Positions 16,510-26,339 of a DNA stretch of 45,332 bases are shown here, piece after piece. The notes below the pieces were generated by a model, which did no database searches, was not told the DNA's origin, and saw nothing but the letters and a program-made list of their open reading frames with translations. The DNA is taken from the NCBI GenBank assembly GCA_934359255.1, contig CAKRLG010000019.1:1-45332 (forward strand), given 5' to 3'. Every line of letters begins with the position of its first letter. Within the stretch, counting starts at the first letter, position 1. The position numbers were made by a program, and so were the translations under genes. This DNA comes from an uncultured Ruminococcus sp. (GTDB taxonomy: Bacteria; Bacillota; Clostridia; Lachnospirales; Lachnospiraceae).

Positions 16510-17189
16510 TTTTGTCCTCCTTCGTTTTCATCAGGCGTGTTTCCATCACCCATAATATATGTAATAAATGATTTGGCTTCATCGAGATGATCCGAATAGA
16601 CAAGTACTCCCATATACGAATCTTCATCCACTCCAAAAGACTGAAGTACTTTGCTGTCACCCACATGCAGTCCGTACTCTGTCAAATCATCTTTATATGC
16701 TTCCTGCTGTTCATCTGTAAGAAGTTCCGACATCGGATAAAAACCATCCTGTTCTACATACTCCTGAAATTTGTATTCAGGTGCGATCAATACATCTACC
16801 TGCTGTGCACCGATGATTGTGGACAATTTCATAACCATCTGATAGTCTTCCTGCTCTTTCATCAGATACATGGAATTATCAATAGTATATTCATGATATT
16901 TATCTGTGTCACCGGTATACTTTTTAAAATCTTCTGCAAGTGCTTCTCCGTCTCCGGCTGTTCCGTTAATGATTGCCGCATAAAACACTGTATCAAACTG
17001 GCTCCGATAAACCATCTGTCCGATAAAAACAATAACCAGAATAATTCCCAGAGCCACTGCCATATGTGGCTTATAGTAGGCCCAGATATATTCCAGTTTC
17101 TGCCCGCCTGTCATCTGTTTCAGTTTTTTTCGTTCCAGTTCCCTTTTTTCTTTCGGGGTCATGTCGCTTTCGTATCGTTTCTGTTCCAT
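16506..17189 (-). CDS. Conserved single-pass membrane protein, unknown function
   Basis: A 227-residue protein with a charged cytoplasmic N-terminus (KEKRELERKKLK and a YIWAYYKPH motif, about 12-42), one membrane segment (43-63) and a 160-residue extracytoplasmic domain rich in acidic residues. Similar proteins with this YYKPH-then-membrane layout are common in Clostridia, without a known role. The outer domain is vaguely like a small substrate-binding fold, but I see no diagnostic motif. It is co-translated with the membrane protein at 15997. Confidence 0.75.
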   Translation of the reverse strand: MEQKRYESDMTPKEKRELERKKLKQMTGGQKLEYIWAYYKPHMAVALGIILVIVFIGQMVYRSQFDTVFYAAIINGTAGDGEALAEDFKKYTGDTDKYHEYTIDNSMYLMKEQEDYQMVMKLSTIIGAQQVDVLIAPEYKFQEYVEQDGFYPMSELLTDEQQEAYKDDLTEYGLHVGDSKVLQSFGVDEDSYMGVLVYSDHLDEAKSFITYIMGDGNTPDENEGGQK

Positions 17190-17265
17190 CCCTGTTCCTT
17201 TCTGACGCCTTACTTTTCCTTCCCCCTGTCCTGCTGTGATACCCAGTCAGATCCGTTTTTATTTT

Positions 17266-17304
17266 AACACAAACAGGAGCCGCCGTCTATCTGGTCAGCT
17301 CCTG
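17266..17304 (-). terminator. Terminator of groESL
   Basis: Arms CAGGAGC and GCTCCTG around a 17-nt loop, then TTTGTGTT on the minus strand. A 30-bp family 1 relic lies between the groL stop and this stem. Confidence 0.7.
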
Positions 17305-17330
17305 CTTTTCTTAAATCTTTATGAACTCCG

Positions 17331-17360
17331 GTAACTATTCAGCATCCACCGAACAGTTAT
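17331..17360 (-). mobile_element. 30-bp relic of the family 1 element after groL
   Basis: GTAACTATTCAG and CGAACAGTTAT face each other across 7 bp, the same compact form as 3433-3462. Flanks GAACTCCG and AAAATTCG match at 5 of 8 positions. It lies between the groL stop (17386) and its terminator. Confidence 0.6.
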
Positions 17361-17385
17361 AAAATTCGTATCTTATCTTCGTAAA

Positions 17386-19026
<1,641 letters not shown>

Positions 19027-19055
19027 CTATCTCTCTTTTTCTTTCTGAAAATCGA

Positions 19056-19340
19056 TTATTTTACAACGGCAAGAATATCATTCTGTTTTACAATGATATA
19101 TTCTTCTCCGTCCAGTTTTACTTCTGTTCCTGCATACTTGGAATAGATAACCTGATCTCCAACTGCAACTTCCATCTTTACTTCTTTTCCATCAACCATT
19201 CCGCCAGGTCCTACAGCCACAACTTCTGCCTGCTGTGGTTTTTCCTGTGCCTGTCCCGGTAATACAATACCGGACTTTGTGGTTTCTTCTGCAACTAACT
19301 GTTTTAATACAACTCTGTCTCCCAATGGTACTAATTTCAT
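19056..19340 (-). CDS. groS: Co-chaperonin GroES (Hsp10)
   Basis: A 94-residue GroES that caps the GroEL ring. It shows the N-terminal LVPLGDRVVLK strand, the mobile loop EETTKSGIVLPG and the C-terminal LDGEEYIIVKQNDILAVV. First gene of the groESL operon; AGGAGG precedes the ATG. The CIRCE operator lies 37 bp upstream of its start. Confidence 0.98.
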   Translation of the reverse strand: MKLVPLGDRVVLKQLVAEETTKSGIVLPGQAQEKPQQAEVVAVGPGGMVDGKEVKMEVAVGDQVIYSKYAGTEVKLDGEEYIIVKQNDILAVVK

Positions 19341-19376
19341 ATCTATTTGCCTCCTTTAAGCGTATAACCTGTTTTA

Positions 19377-19442
19377 TTAGCACTCGTTTGTCTTGAGTGC
19401 TACCGATGGTCTTATATTAGTAATTTTGACCTGTTTTCGCAA
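19377..19442 (-). promoter_or_regulatory. groESL promoter with CIRCE operator
   Basis: CIRCE at 19377-19403: TTAGCACTC, 9 bp, GAGTGCTAC (one mismatch in the last base). Upstream on the minus strand are TTGCGA (19437-19442), 17 bp, and TAATAT (19414-19419), so the operator overlaps the transcription start. HrcA, encoded at 42008-43045, should repress it. Confidence 0.9.
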
Positions 19443-19568
19443 CTTCACTTTTCGCTGGTATTTTTAATATATTCTCTTATTTTTAAATATATACTCGTTT
19501 TTTCTCTTATTTTCTCACTTTTCTATAATTTTTCCATTTTGTCATCTTTTCTCAGATGCAAAAAGGCC

Positions 19569-19610
19569 AAAAAAAGAAAGAAGACCGGGAGATTCTCCTT
19601 TTCTTCTTTC
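19569..19610 (-). terminator. codY terminator
   Basis: Minus strand: arms GAAAGAAGA and TCTTCTTTC with an inner GGAGA/TCTCC pairing, then TTTTTTT. It lies 27 nt after the codY stop. The A/T-rich 19443-19568 shows nothing else. Confidence 0.8.
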
Positions 19611-19636
19611 TTCTGTTCTTTTCAGCTGTTGTTGTA

Positions 19637-20440
19637 TCAGTCGTCCTTTTCTGTCACTTTCAGGTTCTTTCTTGCTTTAAGTTCTTCAAGTTCATCAAAG
19701 ATCACATCATTCAATACTTTGATGTACGTTCCCTTCATACCGCTGGATCTGGATTCGATCACACCGGCACTCTCGAATTTTCTGAGCGCATTTACAATAA
19801 CTGAACGTGTGATTCCCACACGGTCGGCAATCTTACTTGCCACAAGAATTCCTTCATCTCCGTCCAGTTCATCAAAAATATGAATGATCGCTTCCAGTTC
19901 CGAAAACGAGAGTGTGCTGAATGCTGCTTTTACAACGTGAACCTTTCTGGCTTCCTCCGCATTTTCTTCATTCACAGAGCGCATCATTTCCAATCCTACT
20001 ACTGTCGTTCCATACTCACTGACAATAATATCCTCAATATCATACTGGCGTTCTTTCCGGTACATAAATACCGTTCCAAGACGTTCTCCTGCAATATCAA
20101 TCGGGTTAATTATCGCACAATATTGCTGGATATCATCCCTCTCAAATCCCAGAGTCTGAAGATTCACATTTTCCTTTGTGGACAAGACGCTTAAAAAACG
20201 GTCATTCAGAAGCGGATCCACATGACTTCCAACTTTATCCTCAATCAATTCTGTGATTTCTTCTACTCCCGGGCATAAACTGACGCCAAGAACTTTTCCT
20301 TTCTTACTGATCACAAGAATATTAGAATCCAATGTTTCCATCATTACTTTACAGATATCATTGAACACTACTTTTGTAGAATTATTATTGTGCAGTAATT
20401 TATTGATTTTTCTGGTTTTGTCCAATAACTGTACGCTCAT
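19637..20440 (-). CDS. codY: GTP- and branched-chain-amino-acid-sensing repressor CodY
   Basis: A 267-residue global regulator of nutrient-rich growth in Firmicutes. The N-terminal GAF-like domain (about 1-155) begins MSVQLLDKTRKIN; the C-terminal winged helix has ASKIADRVGITRSVIVNALR (201-220) and the SRSSGMKGTYI wing. It binds DNA at AATTTTCWGAAAATT when loaded with isoleucine, valine, leucine and GTP. A 13/15 match to that box stands directly upstream of its own promoter, indicating autoregulation. It follows topA and dprA as in Bacillus gene order, but has its own promoter and terminator. Confidence 0.98.
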   Translation of the reverse strand: MSVQLLDKTRKINKLLHNNNSTKVVFNDICKVMMETLDSNILVISKKGKVLGVSLCPGVEEITELIEDKVGSHVDPLLNDRFLSVLSTKENVNLQTLGFERDDIQQYCAIINPIDIAGERLGTVFMYRKERQYDIEDIIVSEYGTTVVGLEMMRSVNEENAEEARKVHVVKAAFSTLSFSELEAIIHIFDELDGDEGILVASKIADRVGITRSVIVNALRKFESAGVIESRSSGMKGTYIKVLNDVIFDELEELKARKNLKVTEKDD

Positions 20441-20486
20441 CTTCTACTCCTTTCTGGATTTTTTGTTTTTTTTATACTTTTATAAT

Positions 20487-20533
20487 ATTGTACCATGATA
20501 TTCTTTAAATAACAATAATATTTTCTGAATATT
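20487..20533 (-). promoter_or_regulatory. codY promoter with CodY box
   Basis: Minus strand: -35 TTGTTA (20510-20515), 17 bp, -10 TACAAT (20487-20492). TATTTTCTGAATATT at 20519-20533 matches the CodY consensus AATTTTCWGAAAATT at 13 of 15 positions and abuts the -35. Confidence 0.7.
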
Positions 20534-20585
20534 TCAATTTTTTCATTTATTGTGACTGTTTTATCTGCCTAATCAAAACCCTGAA

Positions 20586-20628
20586 AATAAAAAAAGATAC
20601 AGACCCTTTGCCGGAATCTGTATCTTTT
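20586..20628 (-). terminator. topA terminator
   Basis: Minus strand: arms AAAAGATACAGA and TCTGTATCTTTT around a 13-nt loop, then TTTATTT. It is 175 nt past the topA stop, with the miniature element between. Confidence 0.85.
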
Positions 20629-20660
20629 GATTTCCCGTTGAACGGTAACATTTATTTTTC

Positions 20661-20802
20661 GTAACTGTTCAGTACCTTCACAGTTACGAGCAAAAATGCA
20701 TTTAAAATCACCTTCGGTGATGGCATTTTTGCTTGTATGTCTCGGGATTTTGGCATATTTATGCCAAAACACCTCGCGGGATAATGGCTACTGAATAGTT
20801 AC
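20661..20802 (-). mobile_element. 142-bp miniature element (family 1) inserted in the topA stop codon
   Basis: Read leftward, it begins GTAACTATTCAGTA and ends TACTGAACAGTTAC. It is flanked by perfect 8-bp copies of TATTTTTC (20653-20660 and 20803-20810). The right-hand copy is the end of topA, and the element's first G completes the topA TAG; joining the flanks gives TAA as the original stop. Inner hairpins TTTTGGCAT/ATGCCAAAA and ATCACC/GGTGAT are shared with 6280-6512. No coding capacity. Termini and duplication size fit IS66-type transposition. Confidence 0.9.
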
Positions 20803-22871
20803 TATTTTTCTTTTACTTCCACATACCCGCACTGCTCGTCAGCGCAGACTTTTTTGTTTCCTTTTTCTACCATGTAACCGCCGCATTTCGGACATTTTTC
20901 ATTGATCGGTTTTGCCCAGGACATGAAGTCACAGTCCGGATTATCCTCGCAGCCGTAATATTTCCGGCCTTTCTTTGTCTTGCGGAGAACCACTTCTTTT
21001 CCACACTTCGGACATTTGACACCGATCTTTTCCAGATACGGCTTGGTATTTCTGCAATCCGGAAATCCGGGACATGCCAGGAATCTTCCATGGGGGCCAT
21101 ATTTGATCACCATGTTTCTTCCGCAGTTTTCACAGATTACATCCGTGACTTCATCTTCCAGTTTCACTTCCTCAAGGTTTTTCTCTGCTTCTTTCACAGA
21201 TTCATCAAGATCCGGATAGAAGTTCCGAACTACTACTTTCCAGTCTACGGTCCCATCCCCCACTTTATCCAGCAGATCTTCCATCGTAGCAGTAAAGTTG
21301 ACATCCACGATACTTGGGAAGGCTTCTTTCATCATCTGATTGACCACCTCACCAAGTTCTGTCATATACAGGTTCTTATTCTCTTTTGCCACATATCTTC
21401 TTGCAATAATTGTGGTGATGGTCGGTGCATAAGTACTGGGACGACCGATTCCCAGTTCTTCCATAGTTTTTACCAGGGAAGCCTCTGTATAATGTGCCGG
21501 CGGCTGGGTAAAATGCTGCTGTTCATCAAATTCCTGAAAATTCAGAACCGTATCTTTGTCGATGCTTCGTACCAGTGTATTGTTCTGCGCTTTCTCCTCA
21601 TCTTCCTGCACATAAACAGACATGAAACCATCGAACTTGATTTTGGATGCGGCAACCGTAAACAGGTATTCCCCACCGGAAATCTTTACAGATGTTGTTT
21701 CGTATATAGCCGGCTGCATACGGCTTGCCACAAACCGTTTCCAGATCAGCTGATAGAGACGGAACTGGTCTCTGGAAAGAGATTCTTTTACAAGGGCCGG
21801 CATACGGGAAACATCCGTCGGGCGGATTGCTTCGTGTGCATCCTGAATGTTCTTTCCTTCTTTTTGTTTACTCTCCCGCACTGCCACATAGGATTCTCCG
21901 TAATGTTCTCCGATAAAGCTTCTTGCCATTGCATCTGCTTCTTCCGAGATACGGGTGGAATCGGTACGCAGGTAGGAGATCAGAGCAACGGTACCCTGTC
22001 CTTTGATATCTACCCCTTCATACAGCTGCTGAGCCAGACGCATTGTCTTCTGGGTGGAAAAGTTCAGTGCCTTGGAAGCTTCCTGCTGCAAAGTACTGGT
22101 AGTAAATGGGAGGGGAGCTTTTTTACCTCTCTCGCCCTTTTTTACTTCCCTGACCTGATAAGATACATCTTTCAGTTCTTTCATGATCCGATCTACTTCT
22201 TCTCTGGAGGAGATCGTCATCTTCTCTTTTTCTTTTCCGTAGAACTTGGCAACCAGCGGTTTCTTTTCTCCCGGAATTTTAAATACAGCATCCAGAGACC
22301 AGTATTCTTCGGGAATAAATGCATTAATTTCTTCCTCTCTGTCCGCTATGATCCGCAGCGCAACGGACTGCACCCGACCGGCACTCAGTCCACGTTTGAT
22401 CTTTTTCCACAGCACCGGACTGATCCTGTAACCAACCATACGGTCCAGGATACGTCTTGTCTGCTGTTCATCCACCAGATTCATATCTATGTCTCTGGCA
22501 TGTTTGATCGACTCTTTCACTGCGCTTTTGGTGATCTCGTTAAAAGTGATTCTTCGCATCTTTTTTTCATCCAGCTTCAATGCTGTTGCCAGATGCCAGG
22601 AAATCGCTTCTCCCTCGCGGTCCGGGTCAGTTGCGAGATATACTTTATCTGCCTTTTTTGCTTCTTTTCTCAGACTTGCCAGCAATTCTCCCTTTCCCCG
22701 GATCGTAATATATTTCGGTTCATAATCATTCTCTATGTCGATGCCCAACTGACTTTTCGGCAAATCCCGGACATGTCCGTTGGAAGCTGCCACTTCATAA
22801 TTGCTTCCGAGGAACTTTTTTACCGTCTTTACCTTCGCAGGTGACTCCACAATCACTAAATATTTAGCCAA
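20802..22871 (-). CDS. topA: DNA topoisomerase I
   Basis: A 689-residue type IA topoisomerase that relaxes negative supercoils. The Toprim domain starts YLVIVESPAK and has TDPDREGEAI (81-90); the catalytic tyrosine is Y300 (ISYLRTDSTR). Near the C-terminus, after about residue 575, come three zinc-ribbon modules with CxxC pairs (CENCG, CPKCG twice). It starts with TTG, supported by GGAGG 6 nt upstream. It follows dprA in a comM-dprA-topA operon. Its stop codon was remade by insertion of the miniature element without changing the protein. Confidence 0.98.
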   Translation of the reverse strand: MAKYLVIVESPAKVKTVKKFLGSNYEVAASNGHVRDLPKSQLGIDIENDYEPKYITIRGKGELLASLRKEAKKADKVYLATDPDREGEAISWHLATALKLDEKKMRRITFNEITKSAVKESIKHARDIDMNLVDEQQTRRILDRMVGYRISPVLWKKIKRGLSAGRVQSVALRIIADREEEINAFIPEEYWSLDAVFKIPGEKKPLVAKFYGKEKEKMTISSREEVDRIMKELKDVSYQVREVKKGERGKKAPLPFTTSTLQQEASKALNFSTQKTMRLAQQLYEGVDIKGQGTVALISYLRTDSTRISEEADAMARSFIGEHYGESYVAVRESKQKEGKNIQDAHEAIRPTDVSRMPALVKESLSRDQFRLYQLIWKRFVASRMQPAIYETTSVKISGGEYLFTVAASKIKFDGFMSVYVQEDEEKAQNNTLVRSIDKDTVLNFQEFDEQQHFTQPPAHYTEASLVKTMEELGIGRPSTYAPTITTIIARRYVAKENKNLYMTELGEVVNQMMKEAFPSIVDVNFTATMEDLLDKVGDGTVDWKVVVRNFYPDLDESVKEAEKNLEEVKLEDEVTDVICENCGRNMVIKYGPHGRFLACPGFPDCRNTKPYLEKIGVKCPKCGKEVVLRKTKKGRKYYGCEDNPDCDFMSWAKPINEKCPKCGGYMVEKGNKKVCADEQCGYVEVKEK

Positions 22872-22927
22872 TGTTTTCCTCCTGATTTTTTATTATGTGC
22901 TCCAAACGCACATTTATTGCCGTGCTT

Positions 22928-23824
22928 TTATGCCCACCTCTTTTCTGTGCGGATATAATAATTCTGCCAGACTTCGCGGGCCAGATCTTTTGCTGTCAGA
23001 TAGTATAGACTCTTCAACAGACTTCCGGATGGCAGTCCTGTTTCGTCCTGTAACTGTGACACGGCTTTTGGGTTCAAATCGAGACAACTATACACCAAAT
23101 CATCTTCCCTTGCAAGCACTATTTTCTTCTCCTGTGCAAAATTCTCCTGTATTATTTCCTCCTTTCCCGTCCATTTCATCTCTTCCAGAATGATCTCCGG
23201 CTTCCATGCAGGGATGGCTCCCTGGTAGATTAACCGGTTACATCCTTCACTTAAAAGATCACCCGCACGCCCCGGAAGAGCAAAAACTGTGCGTCCCTGT
23301 TCCAGTGCAGCATCAGCAGTAATCAGAGAACCACTTTTCTCTTTTGCCTCAACCACAAGTATCGCCTCTGAGAGACCGCTGATGATTCGGTTTCGCAGGG
23401 GAAAATGATAGGAAAGAGGTGGTGTCCCAGGAGAGAATTCAGACAAAATACCGCCCTGCTGTTGCATGACATGGTAAAGCTTCCTGCTGGATGTCGGATA
23501 GCAAAAATCCACTCCGCATCCCATCACACCATACGTTTTTCCCCCCGCTGCCAGAGCTCCCGCATGAGCTGCTGCATCCACACCTCTGGCCAGCCCGCTG
23601 ATCACCTGAATTCCTTTTTTTGTCAGAACTCTGGCATATTCATATGCCATATTTTTCCCATAAGAACTACAGTTTCTTGCTCCGACAATGGCAATCGCCG
23701 GTCGCATAGGATCCGGTAATTCTCCCAGTACATATAACCGTGACGGTGCATCCGGAAGCTGTAATAAAGTTTTCGGGTAGCCTTCTTCTGTTTTCTTATA
23801 TATTTTTATGTTCTCGCTCATCAT
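22928..23824 (-). CDS. dprA: DNA-processing protein DprA/Smf
   Basis: A 298-residue DprA, which loads RecA on incoming single-stranded DNA in natural transformation. The Rossmann-like core has IVGARNCSSYG (46-56), SGLARGVDAAAH and PLRNRIISGLS, and the C-terminus has a DprA-type winged helix (about 235-290). Two adjacent ATGs (23824, 23821) follow the comM stop after GGGGG; the second has better spacing. Transformation competence is not established for this group, so its role may be in recombination or repair. Confidence 0.95.
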   Translation of the reverse strand: MMSENIKIYKKTEEGYPKTLLQLPDAPSRLYVLGELPDPMRPAIAIVGARNCSSYGKNMAYEYARVLTKKGIQVISGLARGVDAAAHAGALAAGGKTYGVMGCGVDFCYPTSSRKLYHVMQQQGGILSEFSPGTPPLSYHFPLRNRIISGLSEAILVVEAKEKSGSLITADAALEQGRTVFALPGRAGDLLSEGCNRLIYQGAIPAWKPEIILEEMKWTGKEEIIQENFAQEKKIVLAREDDLVYSCLDLNPKAVSQLQDETGLPSGSLLKSLYYLTAKDLAREVWQNYYIRTEKRWA

Positions 23825-23832
23825 TTATCCCC

Positions 23833-25371
23833 CTATTTCCATGAATGTTTGTCAAAACTTCGATATCCGATTGCTTCTGCAATCTCTTCTTCTTCGATCT
23901 GTTCTTTTCCTGCCAGATCCGCTGCTGTCCTTGCCACGCGAAGGATCCGGTTACAGGCCCGTCCACTCAGATGTAACTTTTCAAAAGCTCCCTGTAATAT
24001 TTTTTCTGCTTTTTCACTTGTTTTGCAGTATGTACTGATCTCACCCGGCGGAATCTGGCTGTTATAACAGATTCCGGATTCTTTTAAACGTTCTTTTTGT
24101 ATCAGCTGGGCTCTCTCCACTTCTTTTCGCATATTTTCTGTACTCCACTGTAAACTGTCACTTTCTGGTGTCTCCCCCCTGAATTCACCATAGGTTGCCG
24201 CGCTGGTAGTCACACAGATATCCATCCGGTCAAGAAAAGCCTGGCTGATCCGCTGCTGATATCTTTTAATCTCATGTTCTCCACAATCGCAGCGATTCCT
24301 GTCCGGATAGTAACCACAGGGACAGGGATTCATCGCCCCCACCAGAAGAAATTCTGCCGGAAAACTATACCTTCCTCCCACCCGCGCAATATGAATTTCT
24401 CCGTCCTCAAGCGGCTGTCGGAGAATCTCCAGTGTATCCCTTTTCATCTCCGGAAGTTCATCCAAAAATAAGACACCTTTGTGTGCCAATGTGATTTCTC
24501 CCGGCATCGGAATCTTCCCTCCTCCCGCAAGCGCCTGCGGCGATATGGTATGATGGGGAGAACGGAACGGCCTGTTTGATACCCAGGGGACTTTTGAAGA
24601 TAATAATCCTGCCACACTATAAATAGAAGTAATTTCCATCGCCTCCTCATGACTCATTGTCGGGAGTAAACCTGGAATTCTTTTTGCCACCATTGTTTTT
24701 CCTGAACCCGGAGGCCCCATCAATAAAATATTATGAAAACCGGCGGCAGCAAGAAGTGCTCCCCTTTTTGCTGCAGTCTGTCCTTTGATTTCTCTGAAAT
24801 CTGCTGTTTTTTCCAGTGTAATCTCCATCTTTTCCATCTCTTCCTCCGGATATTCCCATATCCGTTCTCTCACTGCCCGCATAAACTCTCCCAGATTCCT
24901 GACTCCTACGCTTCGAATCCCCTGAATCATCTGTGCCTCTCTCCGGTTTTCCCATGGAACAATACACCCCTGACATCCGGATTTTCTCGCCTCCTCAACC
25001 ATCGCAAGAACCCCTCTCACTTTTTTAATCTGTCCGTCCAGCCCCACTTCTCCGGTTAACATAACATTCTCAAGTCCCCCTTTCGGAAGTTGCCCCAGAG
25101 ATTCCAGGATTGCTGCAGTAATCGGAAGATCAAAACCGGTTCCAGCCTTCGGTACATCTGCCGGAGAAAGATTGATGGTAATTCTTCTTGGTGGAACCGG
25201 TATCTCCAGATTATGTAAGGCTGTGCGAACCCGATCCTGTGCCTCCCGAACCTGACTGTTCACTGTCCCTACCATGGAAAACCCGGGAAGCCCAGGACTC
25301 ACATCCACCTCCACCTGTACCGGAATCGCTCTGATTCCCTGCATCGTTGCCGATAATATACTTGTATACAT
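23833..25371 (-). CDS. comM: ComM/YifB Mg-chelatase-like AAA+ ATPase
   Basis: A 512-residue protein with an N-terminal Lon-substrate-like domain (1-165), an AAA+ Mg-chelatase core with Walker A GPPGSGKT (219-226) and Walker B-like LFLDELPE, a zinc-type cluster (CPCGYYPDRNRCDCG), and a C-terminal lid (RACNRILRVARTAADL). ComM in Haemophilus and Vibrio is a branch-migration helicase aiding integration of transforming DNA. It leads a comM-dprA-topA operon. Two direct repeats ATCACTGT lie 30-55 bp upstream of its start. Confidence 0.94.
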   Translation of the reverse strand: MYTSILSATMQGIRAIPVQVEVDVSPGLPGFSMVGTVNSQVREAQDRVRTALHNLEIPVPPRRITINLSPADVPKAGTGFDLPITAAILESLGQLPKGGLENVMLTGEVGLDGQIKKVRGVLAMVEEARKSGCQGCIVPWENRREAQMIQGIRSVGVRNLGEFMRAVRERIWEYPEEEMEKMEITLEKTADFREIKGQTAAKRGALLAAAGFHNILLMGPPGSGKTMVAKRIPGLLPTMSHEEAMEITSIYSVAGLLSSKVPWVSNRPFRSPHHTISPQALAGGGKIPMPGEITLAHKGVLFLDELPEMKRDTLEILRQPLEDGEIHIARVGGRYSFPAEFLLVGAMNPCPCGYYPDRNRCDCGEHEIKRYQQRISQAFLDRMDICVTTSAATYGEFRGETPESDSLQWSTENMRKEVERAQLIQKERLKESGICYNSQIPPGEISTYCKTSEKAEKILQGAFEKLHLSGRACNRILRVARTAADLAGKEQIEEEEIAEAIGYRSFDKHSWK

Positions 25372-25449
25372 AAAATACTTTCTCCTTTCTCTGCGTTATA
25401 TCACTGTAATAACGGTTATCACTGTCATCGCCGTCTTATTTCTTTATTG

Positions 25450-25592
25450 GTAATTGTTCAGCACCTTCGCAGCTACGCGTCAAAATACATTCCAGTTCAT
25501 CCTCGATGATGGCATTTTGACCTGTATGTCTCATGATTTTGGTATATTCATGGCAAAATGCCTCGCGGGACGTTGGCTGCTGTATAGCTAAC
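25450..25592 (-). mobile_element. Diverged 143-bp copy of the family 1 element
   Basis: It aligns end to end with 20661-20802 in the same orientation: GTAATTGTTCAGCACC at one end, GGCTGCTGTATAGCTAAC at the other, and the inner GATGGCATTTTGACCTGTATGT block is recognisable. The target duplication is eroded (CTTTATTG and CTTTATAT, 6 of 8 if one terminal base is lost). It fills most of the comM-sigK divergent region. Confidence 0.8.
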
Positions 25593-25712
25593 TTTATATT
25601 CAGCATGTTTTGGGATCATATATTTCGATATGCTCTGATTCTATATTTTGGGAAAAGCACATATCCTTCCGTCAGGGCATAAATTAGAAAGAAAGCCCTT
25701 TGAGGTGTGTAT

Positions 25713-26339
25713 GTGAAGACCTTTCTGAAACCCCTCACCACACAAGAAGAAACTTTCTATCTCCGTAAATGCCGACAGGGTGATAAGGCTGCTCGAGATG
25801 TGTTGATTGAACGTAATCTGCGACTGGTTGCGCATATTGTAAAAAAATACCAGGGGGTTGATGAAGATCTGGATGATTTGATCTCCATAGGAACGATCGG
25901 TCTGATCAAAGCCGTGTCCACCTATGATATGGAAAAAGGCAGCAGACTTGCTACTTACGCTGCCCGATGTATTGATAATGAATTGTTGATGATGCTTCGC
26001 AGCCGAAAAAAATTTTCCAGAGAAGTTTCTCTGTACGAACCCATTGGTACAGACAAAGAAGGGAATGAGATTCATCTTCTGGATATTGTGGAAGCCAATG
26101 AACAGGATATCACTGATCAGTGTATCCATAAGGAACGAATTCTTCAATTGTATGGTTGTTTGAGGGAAGTTCTTTCACCGTTAGAATATGAAGTAATTAA
26201 ATACCGCTATGGGCTTTTCGGTGAAAAAGAATTGACACAGCGGGCACTTGGAAAACGGCTGGGAATCAGCCGTTCCTATGTCTCCCGCATTGAAAAAAAT
26301 GCTGTATTAAAGCTCCGTGACCGGTTCTTTTCTACGTAA
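25713..26339 (+). CDS. sigK: RNA polymerase sporulation sigma factor SigK, without pro-sequence
   Basis: A 208-residue sigma-70-family factor of the late mother-cell type. Region 2 shows IERNLRLVAHIVKKY, DDLISIGTIGLIKA and RLATYAARCIDNE; region 3 follows with SLYEPIGTDKEGNE; region 4 has RALGKRLGISRSYVSRIEKNA. The start is GTG at 25713, with GAGG 7 nt before it. The protein begins MKTFLKPLTTQEE, so the 20-residue membrane pro-peptide of Bacillus pro-SigK is missing, as in C. difficile; activity would not need SpoIVFB-type cleavage. Its last 33 nt overlap the 3' end of the convergent U32 gene. Confidence 0.95.
   Translation: MKTFLKPLTTQEETFYLRKCRQGDKAARDVLIERNLRLVAHIVKKYQGVDEDLDDLISIGTIGLIKAVSTYDMEKGSRLATYAARCIDNELLMMLRSRKKFSREVSLYEPIGTDKEGNEIHLLDIVEANEQDITDQCIHKERILQLYGCLREVLSPLEYEVIKYRYGLFGEKELTQRALGKRLGISRSYVSRIEKNAVLKLRDRFFST

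Noticed and set aside
21090..22844. 584-codon frame antisense to topA
   Set aside because: Low-complexity Phe/His/Cys-rich translation typical of the reverse complement of a real gene; topA is unambiguous.
25593..25712. Sigma-E-type promoter before sigK
   Set aside because: CATAAATT preceded by ACATAT-like sequence is present, but the spacing is short by about 2 bp and the match is weak; not reported as a feature.
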